Shown here piece after piece: positions 33,555-41,751 of a stretch of 42,664 bases of DNA; the stretch's first letter is position 1, and every line of letters starts with the position of its first letter. A model generated the notes under the pieces. The model worked only from the letters and a program-made list of their open reading frames with translations, was not told where the DNA came from and did not search any database. Where the stretch lies: contig CAZWLA010000005.1 in assembly GCA_964633845.1 (NCBI GenBank), positions 1 through 42,664 of the forward strand. The letters are read 5' to 3'. This DNA is from JADHTT01 sp964633845 (GTDB lineage: Bacteria; Campylobacterota; Campylobacteria; Campylobacterales; Arcobacteraceae). The translations under genes were made by a program, and so were the position numbers.

Positions 33555-34351
33555 TGTTTTTTCAAGCCTCTAAATTATTAAATATTGTAAAAAACCAAAA
33601 ATCAAAATCAAAAACTAAGGTTATTGCCGTTGCATCAGGTAAAGGTGGAGTTGGTAAGTCCACGATTTGTGCAAACTTAGGGTATACATTAGCAAAGATA
33701 AATAAGAAAGTATGCTTAGTAGATGGTGATTTTGGTTTAGCTAATTTACATTTACATTTTAATATTAAACCAAAACATACAACTTATGATTATATGCAGT
33801 CTTTGCAATCTATAAATGATATAAAGCTAAAGATAAATAATAATTTAGATCTTTATGCTGGACATAGCGGTATTGAGGTAGTTGATGATGCTTCAATATT
33901 TGTATTTATACAAATGTTAAATGAATTAAGAAAGACAAATCACTATGACTATATTATTATTGATTGTGGTGCTGGTATGGATAATAATTTACAAGCGATA
34001 TTACAAGAAGTGGATAGCTTAATAGGTATCACTGTAAGAGAACCTAGTGCGTTAACGGATATATATGCTTTTATGAAACTTGCCTCTAGATTTTTAGATC
34101 AAATGAATATTATTTTTAATCAAACAGACAATATGGAACAAGCTATACATATAACTCAACAGTTAGATAGTTTGGTACAAAGAAATATTGACAATGAGAA
34201 ATTTATTTTAAACATACTTGGTATAATATCTACTAGTAAATCTATATCAAATAGTGCAAGACTAAAAAAACTTGTAGTCAAAGAATTTACAGAATCTAGT
34301 GTTGCAAAAGAATTTAACAAAATATCACAAATGATAATTAGGGGAAAATAA
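33554..34351 (+). CDS. flhG: FlhG (FleN) flagellar number regulator ATPase
   Basis: A MinD/ParA-type ATPase that limits flagellar number. The N-terminal QASKLLNIV matches the motif with which FlhG activates FlhF. The deviant Walker A GKGGVGKST is at residues 29-37. VDGDFGLANLHLHF and YIIIDCGAG follow. It starts at GTG overlapping the preceding TAG, with AAGGA six bases upstream of the overlap. FlhF is not in this window. The next gene encodes a second ParA-like ATPase. Confidence 0.9.
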   Translation: MFFQASKLLNIVKNQKSKSKTKVIAVASGKGGVGKSTICANLGYTLAKINKKVCLVDGDFGLANLHLHFNIKPKHTTYDYMQSLQSINDIKLKINNNLDLYAGHSGIEVVDDASIFVFIQMLNELRKTNHYDYIIIDCGAGMDNNLQAILQEVDSLIGITVREPSALTDIYAFMKLASRFLDQMNIIFNQTDNMEQAIHITQQLDSLVQRNIDNEKFILNILGIISTSKSISNSARLKKLVVKEFTESSVAKEFNKISQMIIRGK

Positions 34352-35133
34352 TGATTATAGTATCACAAACAAAAGGTGGTGTTGGTAAATCAACAACTGC
34401 AATGCAAATAATCGCACCATATTTATATCAAAGAAATCAAAAATTAATTAAATATATTGAAATAGATGATGAAAATCAGGATTCAAATATATTTATAAAA
34501 AGTAAGATAGTTCAAAGAGAAATATTATCTACAGCAAAAATATCAAATCTAGATGAATTAATTCTTATGGATGACAATCATGAAGTTGTAGTTGACGTTG
34601 GTGGTAATAAGGTGACAAGAATAGTATTAAAAGAATTAGAAAAAGTTGGTACCTTTGATAATGTTAAATGGGTAATACCAATTGGTGATGGTGAACTTGA
34701 TGCTAAAAATGCACTGAAAACATTTGAACTTATAGCAGCTGTTGATCCTAAAGTGGAACAGAATGTACTATTTGTATTATCTAGAGCTGTAAGTACGAAT
34801 CAGGATTATTTAGAGGAACAATTTATCAACTTTTTTGGACATGCATATTTGGATAGTAGTTATGCAATTATTAATAAAATAAAAAATGCGAAATATGTAG
34901 CAGTACAAAATGATAAAATCATTACAACAGCTAGATATATAGGTTCTACAATATGGGAAATGGCCAAACTAGATGTTGATTTTTCTACAAAAGTATTGGA
35001 AGCTAAAAAATCTGGAGACATGGATGCTGCAAAAAAATATTTATTTTTTAGAAGAGTTCAGTCCGAGGCTAAAATATTTACAACTAATGTAATAGAAAAA
35101 ATATTTTTAAAATTAGATGATTGGATAAAATAG
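34351..35133 (+). CDS. Second ParA-like ATPase
   Basis: A 260-residue P-loop ATPase beginning MIIVSQTKGGVGKSTTAMQI, with the deviant Walker A KGGVGKST at residues 8-15. The Walker B-like strand is VVVDVGGN instead of the FlhG-type IIIDCGAG, and the C-terminal half is helical. It resembles plasmid-borne ParA/TraL-type ATPases more than FlhG. It overlaps flhG by one base (TAATG) and is followed without spacing by a tail-anchored coiled-coil protein that could be its partner. Function is unknown; positioning of a motility or chemotaxis complex is an inference. Confidence 0.7.
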   Translation: MIIVSQTKGGVGKSTTAMQIIAPYLYQRNQKLIKYIEIDDENQDSNIFIKSKIVQREILSTAKISNLDELILMDDNHEVVVDVGGNKVTRIVLKELEKVGTFDNVKWVIPIGDGELDAKNALKTFELIAAVDPKVEQNVLFVLSRAVSTNQDYLEEQFINFFGHAYLDSSYAIINKIKNAKYVAVQNDKIITTARYIGSTIWEMAKLDVDFSTKVLEAKKSGDMDAAKKYLFFRRVQSEAKIFTTNVIEKIFLKLDDWIK

Positions 35134-35412
35134 ATGGATACTTTAGGATTTAGAGAGCTAAGAGATTTTGTTGAAAAGGCAGAGATGCTAGAAATATCAT
35201 TACAAGATATTTCAAAACAACTAAAAAATAATATAGATGAAACGAAGAATATTCAAAAAAACGGTATAGAGATAGAAAGGGCTCAAATAAAACAAATTAT
35301 AAAAGAGGTTCAGTCTGATAGCAATGGAACAGCATCATTACTTAAGTATCTAATATTTGCTAATATTGGATTCTTATTTGGATTGATATTTGCTATGATA
35401 TTTTTAGTATAG
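35134..35412 (+). CDS. Tail-anchored coiled-coil protein
   Basis: A 92-residue protein with a coiled-coil-prone cytoplasmic part (about 5-62) and a single C-terminal membrane anchor (LLKYLIFANIGFLFGLIFAM, about 68-90). It starts immediately after the ParA-like gene stop. A small membrane-anchored coil next to a ParA-type ATPase is what one expects of a membrane partner or activator. I do not recognise a named family. Confidence 0.6.
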   Translation: MDTLGFRELRDFVEKAEMLEISLQDISKQLKNNIDETKNIQKNGIEIERAQIKQIIKEVQSDSNGTASLLKYLIFANIGFLFGLIFAMIFLV

Positions 35413-35433
35413 TTAATTATATTAAGTTTATTA

Positions 35434-35442
35434 TGCTAAAAT
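35434..35442 (+). promoter_or_regulatory. flgK promoter -10 region
   Basis: The extended -10 TG-C-TAAAAT lies 31 bases before the flgK ATG, which has AAGGAG as its ribosome site. No sigma-54 box is visible, although flgK is sigma-54-dependent in Campylobacter. Confidence 0.5.
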
Positions 35443-35473
35443 TAAGAAAACTATTTATAAAAGGAGTTGAGTA

Positions 35474-36886
35474 ATGTTAAGTTCAATTGGTATACCACGA
35501 AGTAGTATTGAAGTATCGCAGCAAAGTATTGATGTTGCTATGAATAATATTGCAAATGAAGCAACTCCTGGATATAAAAAAAGAACAGTAGTTACTTCGG
35601 AATTGATAAAAGATGGGTATCAGTCTGGTGCTGGGGTACAGATTGATAGAATAACTAGAACTATTAATGATGGTTTAAATAATGAAGTTTTAAAATCAAA
35701 TGGTAAATATAATTACCTTCAAACACAGCGGGATCTTTTTGAACCTCTTAGCACAGTAAATGAAGGTGTTTTATCAGAAGACTATTTAGGTAGTGTTACA
35801 AATACATTACATTCCTTATCAAATTCTCCTACAGATCCAAACCTAAGAGCAGACTTGCAGTCCAGTGTAGAACTATTTGCATATTCTATTAATAAATTTT
35901 TGGATGTAATTGACAGTGCTAATGTAAATGCTGTTAATGATGCTAATACTTCAGTATCTGAAATTAATAGATTAACTGAAGAGATTGCAAACATTAATAA
36001 TGCTATTGGATTTCAAGATAAAGAGCCGTTGGATTTATTGGATAGGAGGGATGCACTAGAGAAGGAACTTAGTGGTTATATTCAATTCACAGCGAGTGTA
36101 AATAATGGGTTATATACATTATCTATAGCTGGTACAAGTGAAGAGATAGTTGTTGGGGCTAACACTAGAAAACTAAGTATTGTAGAGAGTACTCAAACAC
36201 TACAGTACCAAAAGGATGCTAATTCGACATCTTATGATTATAATATACAAAATGCAACATTAAGAATTAGTAGTTCTTTAGGTATGAATGGTGATACAAA
36301 AGAAATAGATATTAGTGATATGAATTCAGGACAATTAGCTGCTCAATTAGATTATACAAAAGAGGGAAGTACTCTAGATGATATTAAGCTTAGTTTTATG
36401 AGTTATGTAGCAAATATGCGTGATGATATTATGAGTAAAACAAATTCTTCAGATGAAAATTTAAAATTATTTGGTATAGATTTCACACAAGGTACTAATG
36501 ATGGTAATGAAGAGGGTAAATATATTACAGTTTCACATATAGATGATTTTAATGTAACCGACTCTAAAGTTATGTCTGAAATAGTAAGCTATTTAAATCA
36601 AGATAAATCATCTATATATGGTATAAGTGATAAAATGACACTAAATGAGCAAGAGAGCTATATTAGGGCAAAGATACATGCAATAGCAAATAATCATGAT
36701 GTAGTGGTTGATATTGAAGAGCGTACTTTGAAGATGTTTGAAGATGAGTATGCAAACCTTACACAAGTTGATACAACAGAAGAGATGATGGATGTTATGA
36801 AATTTCAAGCTACATATCAAGCAAGTGCAAAAATGATACAAGTAATAGATGAGATGATACAAACTATTTTGGGAATTAAAAGGTAA
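35474..36886 (+). CDS. flgK: FlgK hook-associated protein 1
   Basis: FlgK, the first hook-filament junction protein, 470 residues. MNNIANEATPGYKKRTVVTS gives the N-terminal motif, LLDRRDALEKELSGYI is a family landmark, and the C-terminus has MDVMKFQATYQASAKMIQVIDEM. The length is shorter than in C. jejuni but complete at both ends. It is followed by fliD after 12 bases, forming a late-gene group flgK-fliD-fliS. Confidence 0.92.
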   Translation: MLSSIGIPRSSIEVSQQSIDVAMNNIANEATPGYKKRTVVTSELIKDGYQSGAGVQIDRITRTINDGLNNEVLKSNGKYNYLQTQRDLFEPLSTVNEGVLSEDYLGSVTNTLHSLSNSPTDPNLRADLQSSVELFAYSINKFLDVIDSANVNAVNDANTSVSEINRLTEEIANINNAIGFQDKEPLDLLDRRDALEKELSGYIQFTASVNNGLYTLSIAGTSEEIVVGANTRKLSIVESTQTLQYQKDANSTSYDYNIQNATLRISSSLGMNGDTKEIDISDMNSGQLAAQLDYTKEGSTLDDIKLSFMSYVANMRDDIMSKTNSSDENLKLFGIDFTQGTNDGNEEGKYITVSHIDDFNVTDSKVMSEIVSYLNQDKSSIYGISDKMTLNEQESYIRAKIHAIANNHDVVVDIEERTLKMFEDEYANLTQVDTTEEMMDVMKFQATYQASAKMIQVIDEMIQTILGIKR

Positions 36887-36898
36887 GAGGAGGAAGTT

Positions 36899-38230
36899 AT
36901 GGGAATGGATATATCATCATTAACAGGCGGTACTGCTGCATCTTTAAATGATGAGTTAATTAGTAAGCTACGAGCGGAAGATGAAAAGGCTATGATTGAG
37001 CCTATAGAAGCTAGAATAGAAGACTGGGAAGCTAGTGAAGTGTCATATGATAAAATTAAGGTAGATATTTTAGCTTTAGATACAAGCTTGAAGAATTTTA
37101 TAGCTAATGATACTTTAAATGCTATGTCAACTAGCGTATCAGGTGATGCAGTTATATTTGATGCTATTAGTAGTTTGGATGAAGGTACTGTAAATATAGA
37201 TATTACTTCTGTAGCCAAAAAAGATGTTTGGCAAAGTGATACTAGTGTATCTAGTACAACTGAATTAGTTGGAGCTGGAATGTTTTCTATAGCCATTGAT
37301 GGAACTCAATATGATTTTGAGACAACGTCAACTACAACATATGAGGATTTAGCATCATTAATTAATGATAATTCTAATTTCAATGCTACAGTATCTCAAG
37401 TGGGAGATGAAGCATATAAGTTAGTTATTAAAACTACTGACACTGGAACTGCTAATATAATGAGTTTTTCAGAAGATTTAAGTGGTATAGATATTACTAG
37501 TCATGTTCAAACGGCCTCAAATCTTAATGCAACTGTAGATGGTGTAGCTTATGATACTGCATCAAATACTATAAAAATATCAGATGCATTATCTATGACA
37601 GCTGTGAATATTGGATCATCATCATTAAATGTCCAAAATGATCCAAATGCGATTATAGAGGCACTAGATGATTTCGTCGAAAAATATAATACATTAGTAG
37701 AAACTTTTTCAAATGAAACAGATTATAATACTGAAACAGAAGAGGCAGGAGATCTTAAAAATACAAGTCAAATAAGGTCTATACTTGAAGATATAAAAAG
37801 TAAACTTTTTGCATCATATGGTGATGATACTGGTGACAAGCATAATTTATTTGCTTTTGGTTTCTCCTTTGATACTAGTGGACAAATTGCGATAGATTCT
37901 GATATATTTAATGATAAAATTGTTAATAATATGGATGATATCAGGGAGTTATTTGAAGGTACACCTGAGAACAAAGGTCTAATGGTCACACTTAATGAAT
38001 ATATAGATCCCTTAGATGGATACAATGGACTATTAACTTTATATGAAGACTCTATGAGTGGTAGTATAGCTACTCTTGAAGAGGATAAAACAGAAGCAAT
38101 AGAATTACTGGATACTAGATATTCATTGATGCAAGAACAATTTGCAGCATATTCTGTTATAATAGCACAAATGGAAGCAGAGTTTTCAGGTCTTAAGCAA
38201 ATTATAGCTGAATCAATATCTACAGATTAA
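36899..38230 (+). CDS. fliD: FliD filament cap protein
   Basis: FliD caps the filament and folds flagellin, 443 residues. MGMDISSLTGGTAASLNDEL and the N-terminal coil (IEPIEARIEDWE) are typical. The C-terminal domain includes GLMVTLNEYIDP and a final helix with SLMQEQFAAYSVIIAQMEA. AGGAGGAAG gives a strong ribosome site. FliS, the flagellin chaperone, is encoded next. Confidence 0.9.
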   Translation: MGMDISSLTGGTAASLNDELISKLRAEDEKAMIEPIEARIEDWEASEVSYDKIKVDILALDTSLKNFIANDTLNAMSTSVSGDAVIFDAISSLDEGTVNIDITSVAKKDVWQSDTSVSSTTELVGAGMFSIAIDGTQYDFETTSTTTYEDLASLINDNSNFNATVSQVGDEAYKLVIKTTDTGTANIMSFSEDLSGIDITSHVQTASNLNATVDGVAYDTASNTIKISDALSMTAVNIGSSSLNVQNDPNAIIEALDDFVEKYNTLVETFSNETDYNTETEEAGDLKNTSQIRSILEDIKSKLFASYGDDTGDKHNLFAFGFSFDTSGQIAIDSDIFNDKIVNNMDDIRELFEGTPENKGLMVTLNEYIDPLDGYNGLLTLYEDSMSGSIATLEEDKTEAIELLDTRYSLMQEQFAAYSVIIAQMEAEFSGLKQIIAESISTD

Positions 38231-38247
38231 AAGAATAAAGAAGTAAA

Positions 38248-38607
38248 ATGAATGGTTTAAATGCATATAAACAACAGTTAATAGTAAGTGAAGATCCACA
38301 TATTTTAATATTAAAGCTTTATGAAGGCCTAATTAAATTTTTGTCTGAAGTAAAGTTTGCAATACAAGAAGATAATATTGAGTCTAAATTTAATAATATA
38401 AATAAATCTATTGATATATTTGAAGAGCTTAGGGTTTCATTAAATATGGATGGTGGGGATATTGCGTATTATTTGGATGGATTATACTTATATCAAATAG
38501 AAACACTATTTGATGTAGGAATATCAAATGATATAAAAAAACTAGACCAAGTATTAAAAGTTACTAGAGGGTTAATCGAAGCTTGGAAGGATGAGATATC
38601 GAAATAG
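38248..38607 (+). CDS. fliS: FliS flagellin chaperone
   Basis: FliS binds the C-terminus of flagellin before export, 119 residues. MNGLNAYKQQLIVSEDPHILILKLYEGLIKF is the family start in content and spacing; NINKSIDIFEELRVSLNMDGG and the C-terminal RGLIEAWKDEI are also typical. It follows fliD by 17 bases. Its last codons overlap the FliT-like frame that begins around 38598. Confidence 0.92.
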   Translation: MNGLNAYKQQLIVSEDPHILILKLYEGLIKFLSEVKFAIQEDNIESKFNNINKSIDIFEELRVSLNMDGGDIAYYLDGLYLYQIETLFDVGISNDIKKLDQVLKVTRGLIEAWKDEISK

Positions 38608-38855
38608 TTGAGAATAATATATATACGGACTTAGTATATATAGATTCACTTGATGACAATGAGATAAAGGCACAACAACTCTTAGCATGGACTAATGAAT
38701 ACTTATCTGGTGATACAAAATTTAATTGTGATATTGAGCAATTACAATTATTAGATGAACTATTTTATAAAAATATATCTTTTTTAAATCAATACCTTAA
38801 AAATTTAAAAACAAGCATGGATGAAATATCTTCACTTAAAAAATTCTATCATTGA
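38598..38855 (+). CDS. FliT-like small helical protein without a standard start codon
   Basis: An open frame of about 85 residues runs from the fliS 3' end to TGA 38853-38855. It reads as a real helical protein (EIKAQQLLAWTNEYLSGD, EQLQLLDELFYKN) of FliT-like size in the usual place after fliS. No ATG, GTG or TTG occurs in its first 70 codons. AAGGA at 38587-38591 lies six bases before an ATC (38598-38600), which I use as the tentative start; ATA at 38604 is another choice. Its stop overlaps the next ATG (TGATG), which supports translation. A sequencing error or frameshift from fliS is possible. Confidence 0.5.
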   Translation: MEIVENNIYTDLVYIDSLDDNEIKAQQLLAWTNEYLSGDTKFNCDIEQLQLLDELFYKNISFLNQYLKNLKTSMDEISSLKKFYH

Positions 38856-39019
38856 TGAATAAAATTATTTGTCAAAAGTGTAAATATTATTATGTGACAT
38901 GGCAATCACATCAACCGCATGGCTGTAAAGCATATGAATTTAAATCTAAACAAATCCCATCACTAGTAGTGTTAAATAGTAGTGGTGAAAATTGTAAGTT
39001 TTATATATCTAAAAATTAG
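38855..39019 (+). CDS. Small four-cysteine protein, possible zinc ribbon
   Basis: A 54-residue protein. C6-x2-C9 and two later cysteines (about 24 and 46), with the conserved-looking YYVTWQSHQPHGCKAYEF and SLVVLNSSGENC, resemble a small family found in Campylobacterota and Firmicutes that databases sometimes mislabel as uracil-DNA glycosylase. That recognition is from memory and moderate. It is coupled to the FliT-like gene by a TGATG overlap. Its 3' end overlaps the convergent fliJ-like gene by 11 bases. Confidence 0.55.
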   Translation: MNKIICQKCKYYYVTWQSHQPHGCKAYEFKSKQIPSLVVLNSSGENCKFYISKN

Positions 39020-39410
39020 GTTTATGTCTTTGCATAAAATCATCAATTTCTAGAGATTCTTTACGAAGTTGTAGTTTTATTTTTTTATTTTTCTCTTCTT
39101 CTATAATATATTTATACTTTTCAAGTGTAATATTTTCATCTTTGATTTTTTGCTGTAAGCTTTGCAGTTGATTAAGATAATTATTAAGTATAATTGTTTC
39201 TTGTCGAATATTTTCTTTGATAGTTTTATGATGCATAGACGATGCCATAAAAAAACCAAAATTGTTACTACTGATATTGCCATTAATAGTATTATTTTTT
39301 AATGAGTTAATATTTTCTTTTGTAATTAATATATTTTTATTGATTATAGAAGATTGTCTTTGTAGAAGTTCAATCTTTTTTTCTTGATTTTTAAGAAGTT
39401 TATAAAACAT
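39009..39410 (-). CDS. fliJ: FliJ-like coiled-coil export protein
   Basis: A 133-residue, almost wholly coiled-coil protein (KLLKNQEKKIELLQRQ at the start, DDFMQRHKPNF at the end). Length, pattern and position next to fliQ suit FliJ, the export-complex component that links ATPase and gate. FliJ sequences are poorly conserved, so the call rests partly on context. It lies nine bases downstream of fliQ on the minus strand. Confidence 0.65.
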   Translation of the reverse strand: MFYKLLKNQEKKIELLQRQSSIINKNILITKENINSLKNNTINGNISSNNFGFFMASSMHHKTIKENIRQETIILNNYLNQLQSLQQKIKDENITLEKYKYIIEEEKNKKIKLQLRKESLEIDDFMQRHKPNF

Positions 39411-39419
39411 AGTTCATCA

Positions 39420-39689
39420 TTATTGTCCAAAAACTTTGATTAGTGAATAAAGCTCGAGCGCATATGTAGACATTTTATCAGCCATCCATGGAAGCATAAT
39501 AACAGCCACAATTGAAATAAAAATAATTTTTGGTACAAATGCTAATGCTACATCCTGAATTTGTGTTACGGCTTGGAAGATTGATACTACTAGTCCAATA
39601 ACTAAACTAAGCATTAATGTGGGTAAGGCAAGTAATAAAATAATAATCACTGAATCATTTGCTATTTTAAAAATATCATAATCTAACAT
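39420..39689 (-). CDS. fliQ: FliQ flagellar export gate protein
   Basis: FliQ, 89 residues with two membrane segments (about 14-38 and 50-72). LALPTLMLSLVIGLVVSIFQ, AVTQIQDVALAFVPKI and PWM complete the family pattern. It is transcribed away from flgG and followed by the fliJ-like gene. The 70-base space to flgG must hold both promoters. Confidence 0.93.
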   Translation of the reverse strand: MLDYDIFKIANDSVIIILLLALPTLMLSLVIGLVVSIFQAVTQIQDVALAFVPKIIFISIVAVIMLPWMADKMSTYALELYSLIKVFGQ

Positions 39690-39715
39690 ATAATTATTTT
39701 ATCTAATTAATTATA

Positions 39716-39728
39716 AATTTGATATAAT
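39716..39728 (+). promoter_or_regulatory. flgG promoter -10 region
   Basis: TTTGATATAATAA with TATAAT at 39723-39728, 31 bases before the flgG ATG. The string and the distance to the start are the same as upstream of flgE. Confidence 0.6.
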
Positions 39729-39759
39729 AATTATATTGAAATTATTATGGGGGTAGGAA

Positions 39760-40551
39760 ATGATTAAGGCACTTTATACAGCAACTACAGGAATGGCAGC
39801 TCAGCAGGCTAGAATTGATACTACATCTAATAATCTGGCTAATGTTAATACTATGGGATTTAAAAAAGATAGAGCAGAATTTAAGGATTTGATGTATCAA
39901 TCTCAAAATTTTACAGCAGGTGGAACAGGAGATACGGCAGTTAATCCGACAGGTATTGATATAGGTTTAGGAACTAGGCTATCAAATGTAAATAAAATAT
40001 TTTTACAAGGTAGTATGGAGCAAACAGGAAATAATCTTGATGTTGCTATTTCTGGTAATGGATTTATGCATATTATGCAAGAAAATGGAGATAGTGCTTA
40101 TACTAGAGATGGGGCTTTGAAATTAGATAGTGAAGGGTATTTAGTTACAGGACAAGGACTAAGGCTTCAACCTGAAATTGGACCTGTGACAAATGAACAT
40201 TTAAAAATATCAATTGCTGATAATGGTCTTGTATATGGATCTTTGGAGGATGGATCTGAAGTTGAATTAGGTCAAATAAAATTAACATATTTTCCAAATC
40301 CATCTGGTTTAGCTCCTCAAGGAAACAATTTATATTTAGCATCGAATGCTAGTGGTGATGCAATAGAAGATATAGTGCCAGGGGAACAGGGCTTAGGAAA
40401 ACTTCAACAAGGATTTTTAGAAGGTAGTAATGTAACATTGGTTGAGGAGATGATGAATCTTATAGGTGCTCAAAGAGCATATGAAGCAAATTCTAAATCT
40501 GTTTCTACTGTTGATGATATGTTGCAAATTGCGAATAACTTAAAGCAATAA
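39760..40551 (+). CDS. flgG: FlgG distal rod protein
   Basis: FlgG, the distal rod subunit, 263 residues. MIKALYTATTGMAAQQARID and SNNLANVNTMGFKKDRAEFKDLMYQ mark the N-terminus. GSMEQTGNNLDVAISGNGFM and QGFLEGSNVTLVEEMMNLI are textbook FlgG. The length is normal. It has its own promoter and leads the last group of genes in the window. Confidence 0.95.
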   Translation: MIKALYTATTGMAAQQARIDTTSNNLANVNTMGFKKDRAEFKDLMYQSQNFTAGGTGDTAVNPTGIDIGLGTRLSNVNKIFLQGSMEQTGNNLDVAISGNGFMHIMQENGDSAYTRDGALKLDSEGYLVTGQGLRLQPEIGPVTNEHLKISIADNGLVYGSLEDGSEVELGQIKLTYFPNPSGLAPQGNNLYLASNASGDAIEDIVPGEQGLGKLQQGFLEGSNVTLVEEMMNLIGAQRAYEANSKSVSTVDDMLQIANNLKQ

Positions 40552-40656
40552 ATTGAACTAAAATAGGGAATTAAGACTATCACTTCAAGACCATTAAAGC
40601 GTAAAAATTTTCGAGAATTAAAAGAGAAAAAGCGTTTAAATTATTTAAAAAATAAA

Positions 40657-40899
40657 TTGAAAAAAAATGTAGATTATCAGGCTCAAATTGATAGTGGAGA
40701 ATTTTTTGATAATTTAGTAAATATTACAAAACAGCATAAAGAATTAGCTTTAAGTAGGGATGAAATTATTGCTAAAAAGATTGAAGAATATAGAAGCAAG
40801 AAGAAGGAATATTATTTGCAAAATAAAGAGCAAATTAAAGAATATAATCAAAGATATAAAGAGGCAAGAAAAAAAACTTTTTTAGATTGTGAGGATTAG
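40657..40899 (+). CDS. Small charged coiled-coil protein, start uncertain
   Basis: At least 80 residues from TTG 40657: lysine-rich, helical, rich in Glu/Lys/Tyr (IIAKKIEEYRSKKKEYYLQ). TTG has no ribosome site. The frame is open back to 40567 and adds a basic stretch (ITSRPLKRKNFRELKEKKRL) that looks genuine, but with no standard start codon. AGGGA (40565-40569) precedes an ATC (40579) by nine bases. I do not recognise the protein. It lies between flgG and a TM protein with which it is probably cotranscribed. Confidence 0.45.
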   Translation: MKKNVDYQAQIDSGEFFDNLVNITKQHKELALSRDEIIAKKIEEYRSKKKEYYLQNKEQIKEYNQRYKEARKKTFLDCED

Positions 40900-40901
40900 T
40901 A

Positions 40902-41738
40902 TTGGCAGAAGGTAAAGAAACTGTAGAGATCAATAATGATGATATAGCTGCTAATGAAGATGGTTCTGATATTTTCATGGGACAGTCTATCGATGAGTTA
41001 CATTCTGATCTTGAGCCAACACAAGATAGTACTGAAGATGATATAGCTGCTAATGAAGATGGTTCTGATATTTTCATGGGACAGTCTATCGATGAGTTAC
41101 ATTCTGATCTTGAGCCAATACAAGATAGTGCTGAAGATGATATAGCTGACAATATAGAAGTAAAAAGTACTGATGAGAATTTACAAGAAGAGCAATCTAT
41201 TGTAGAGGATACGAATAAAAAAGAATCTTCAAAGCGTACTAAATTTATACGTTATAGCTTTGTTTTTTTGATTGTTGTACTTATATCTATGGGTATATAT
41301 TATTATTTTATACTTAATTCAAAAGATCTAGATAATAAAAATAATAAACTACCTGAAGTTAAGAAAGTTAAAGCAATTGATCTAACTATTATTAATAAAA
41401 AAATGCTAAATAAAAAACTTAAAATATTGTTAGATGATGAAAAAGATGCTTTTATAAAAAGAGAAAAAGCCAAAGAGATAGCACCTATTGTATCAAAACC
41501 AACTGACAATATAATAGCAATTCAGGTTGCAGTATTACAAAATAGTATTGATAATAAATTTATGAAAAAACTACAAAAGTTACAATATCCAATTAAGAAA
41601 TGTTCAAAACAAAATGCTGATATATTCTATATCCTAGTTCCAAAATCTAAGGCGGATATCGTATGTAAGAATATTAATTTGAATATTGTTAAAGATGCTT
41701 TTATATCAACATCGGATGTAGCAAGTTTATGTAAGTAA
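40902..41738 (+). CDS. Single-pass membrane protein with tandem acidic repeats
   Basis: A 278-residue protein. The N-terminal cytoplasmic part holds two nearly identical acidic 33-residue units (DDIAANEDGSDIFMGQSIDE and more) and the start of a third. One membrane segment lies at about 113-133. The C-terminal part has IIAIQVAVLQNSIDNKFMKKL, vaguely like a SPOR domain, with two Cys. Start is TTG with GAGGA six bases upstream. I do not recognise a family; SPOR is a low-confidence guess. Confidence 0.6.
   Translation: MAEGKETVEINNDDIAANEDGSDIFMGQSIDELHSDLEPTQDSTEDDIAANEDGSDIFMGQSIDELHSDLEPIQDSAEDDIADNIEVKSTDENLQEEQSIVEDTNKKESSKRTKFIRYSFVFLIVVLISMGIYYYFILNSKDLDNKNNKLPEVKKVKAIDLTIINKKMLNKKLKILLDDEKDAFIKREKAKEIAPIVSKPTDNIIAIQVAVLQNSIDNKFMKKLQKLQYPIKKCSKQNADIFYILVPKSKADIVCKNINLNIVKDAFISTSDVASLCK
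40938..41135 (+). repeat. 99-bp tandem duplication
   Basis: Two 99-bp units (40938-41036, 41037-41135) differ at two bases that I can see (ACA/ATA and ACT/GCT). The first 13 bases of a third follow. The duplication is in frame and evidently recent. Confidence 0.93.
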
Positions 41739-41751
41739 AAATGGTGATTTT

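Noticed and set aside
36817..37296. A 159-codon minus-strand frame
   Set aside because: It lies opposite fliD and the end of flgK, has low-complexity content and no ribosome site; it is a shadow of the plus-strand genes.
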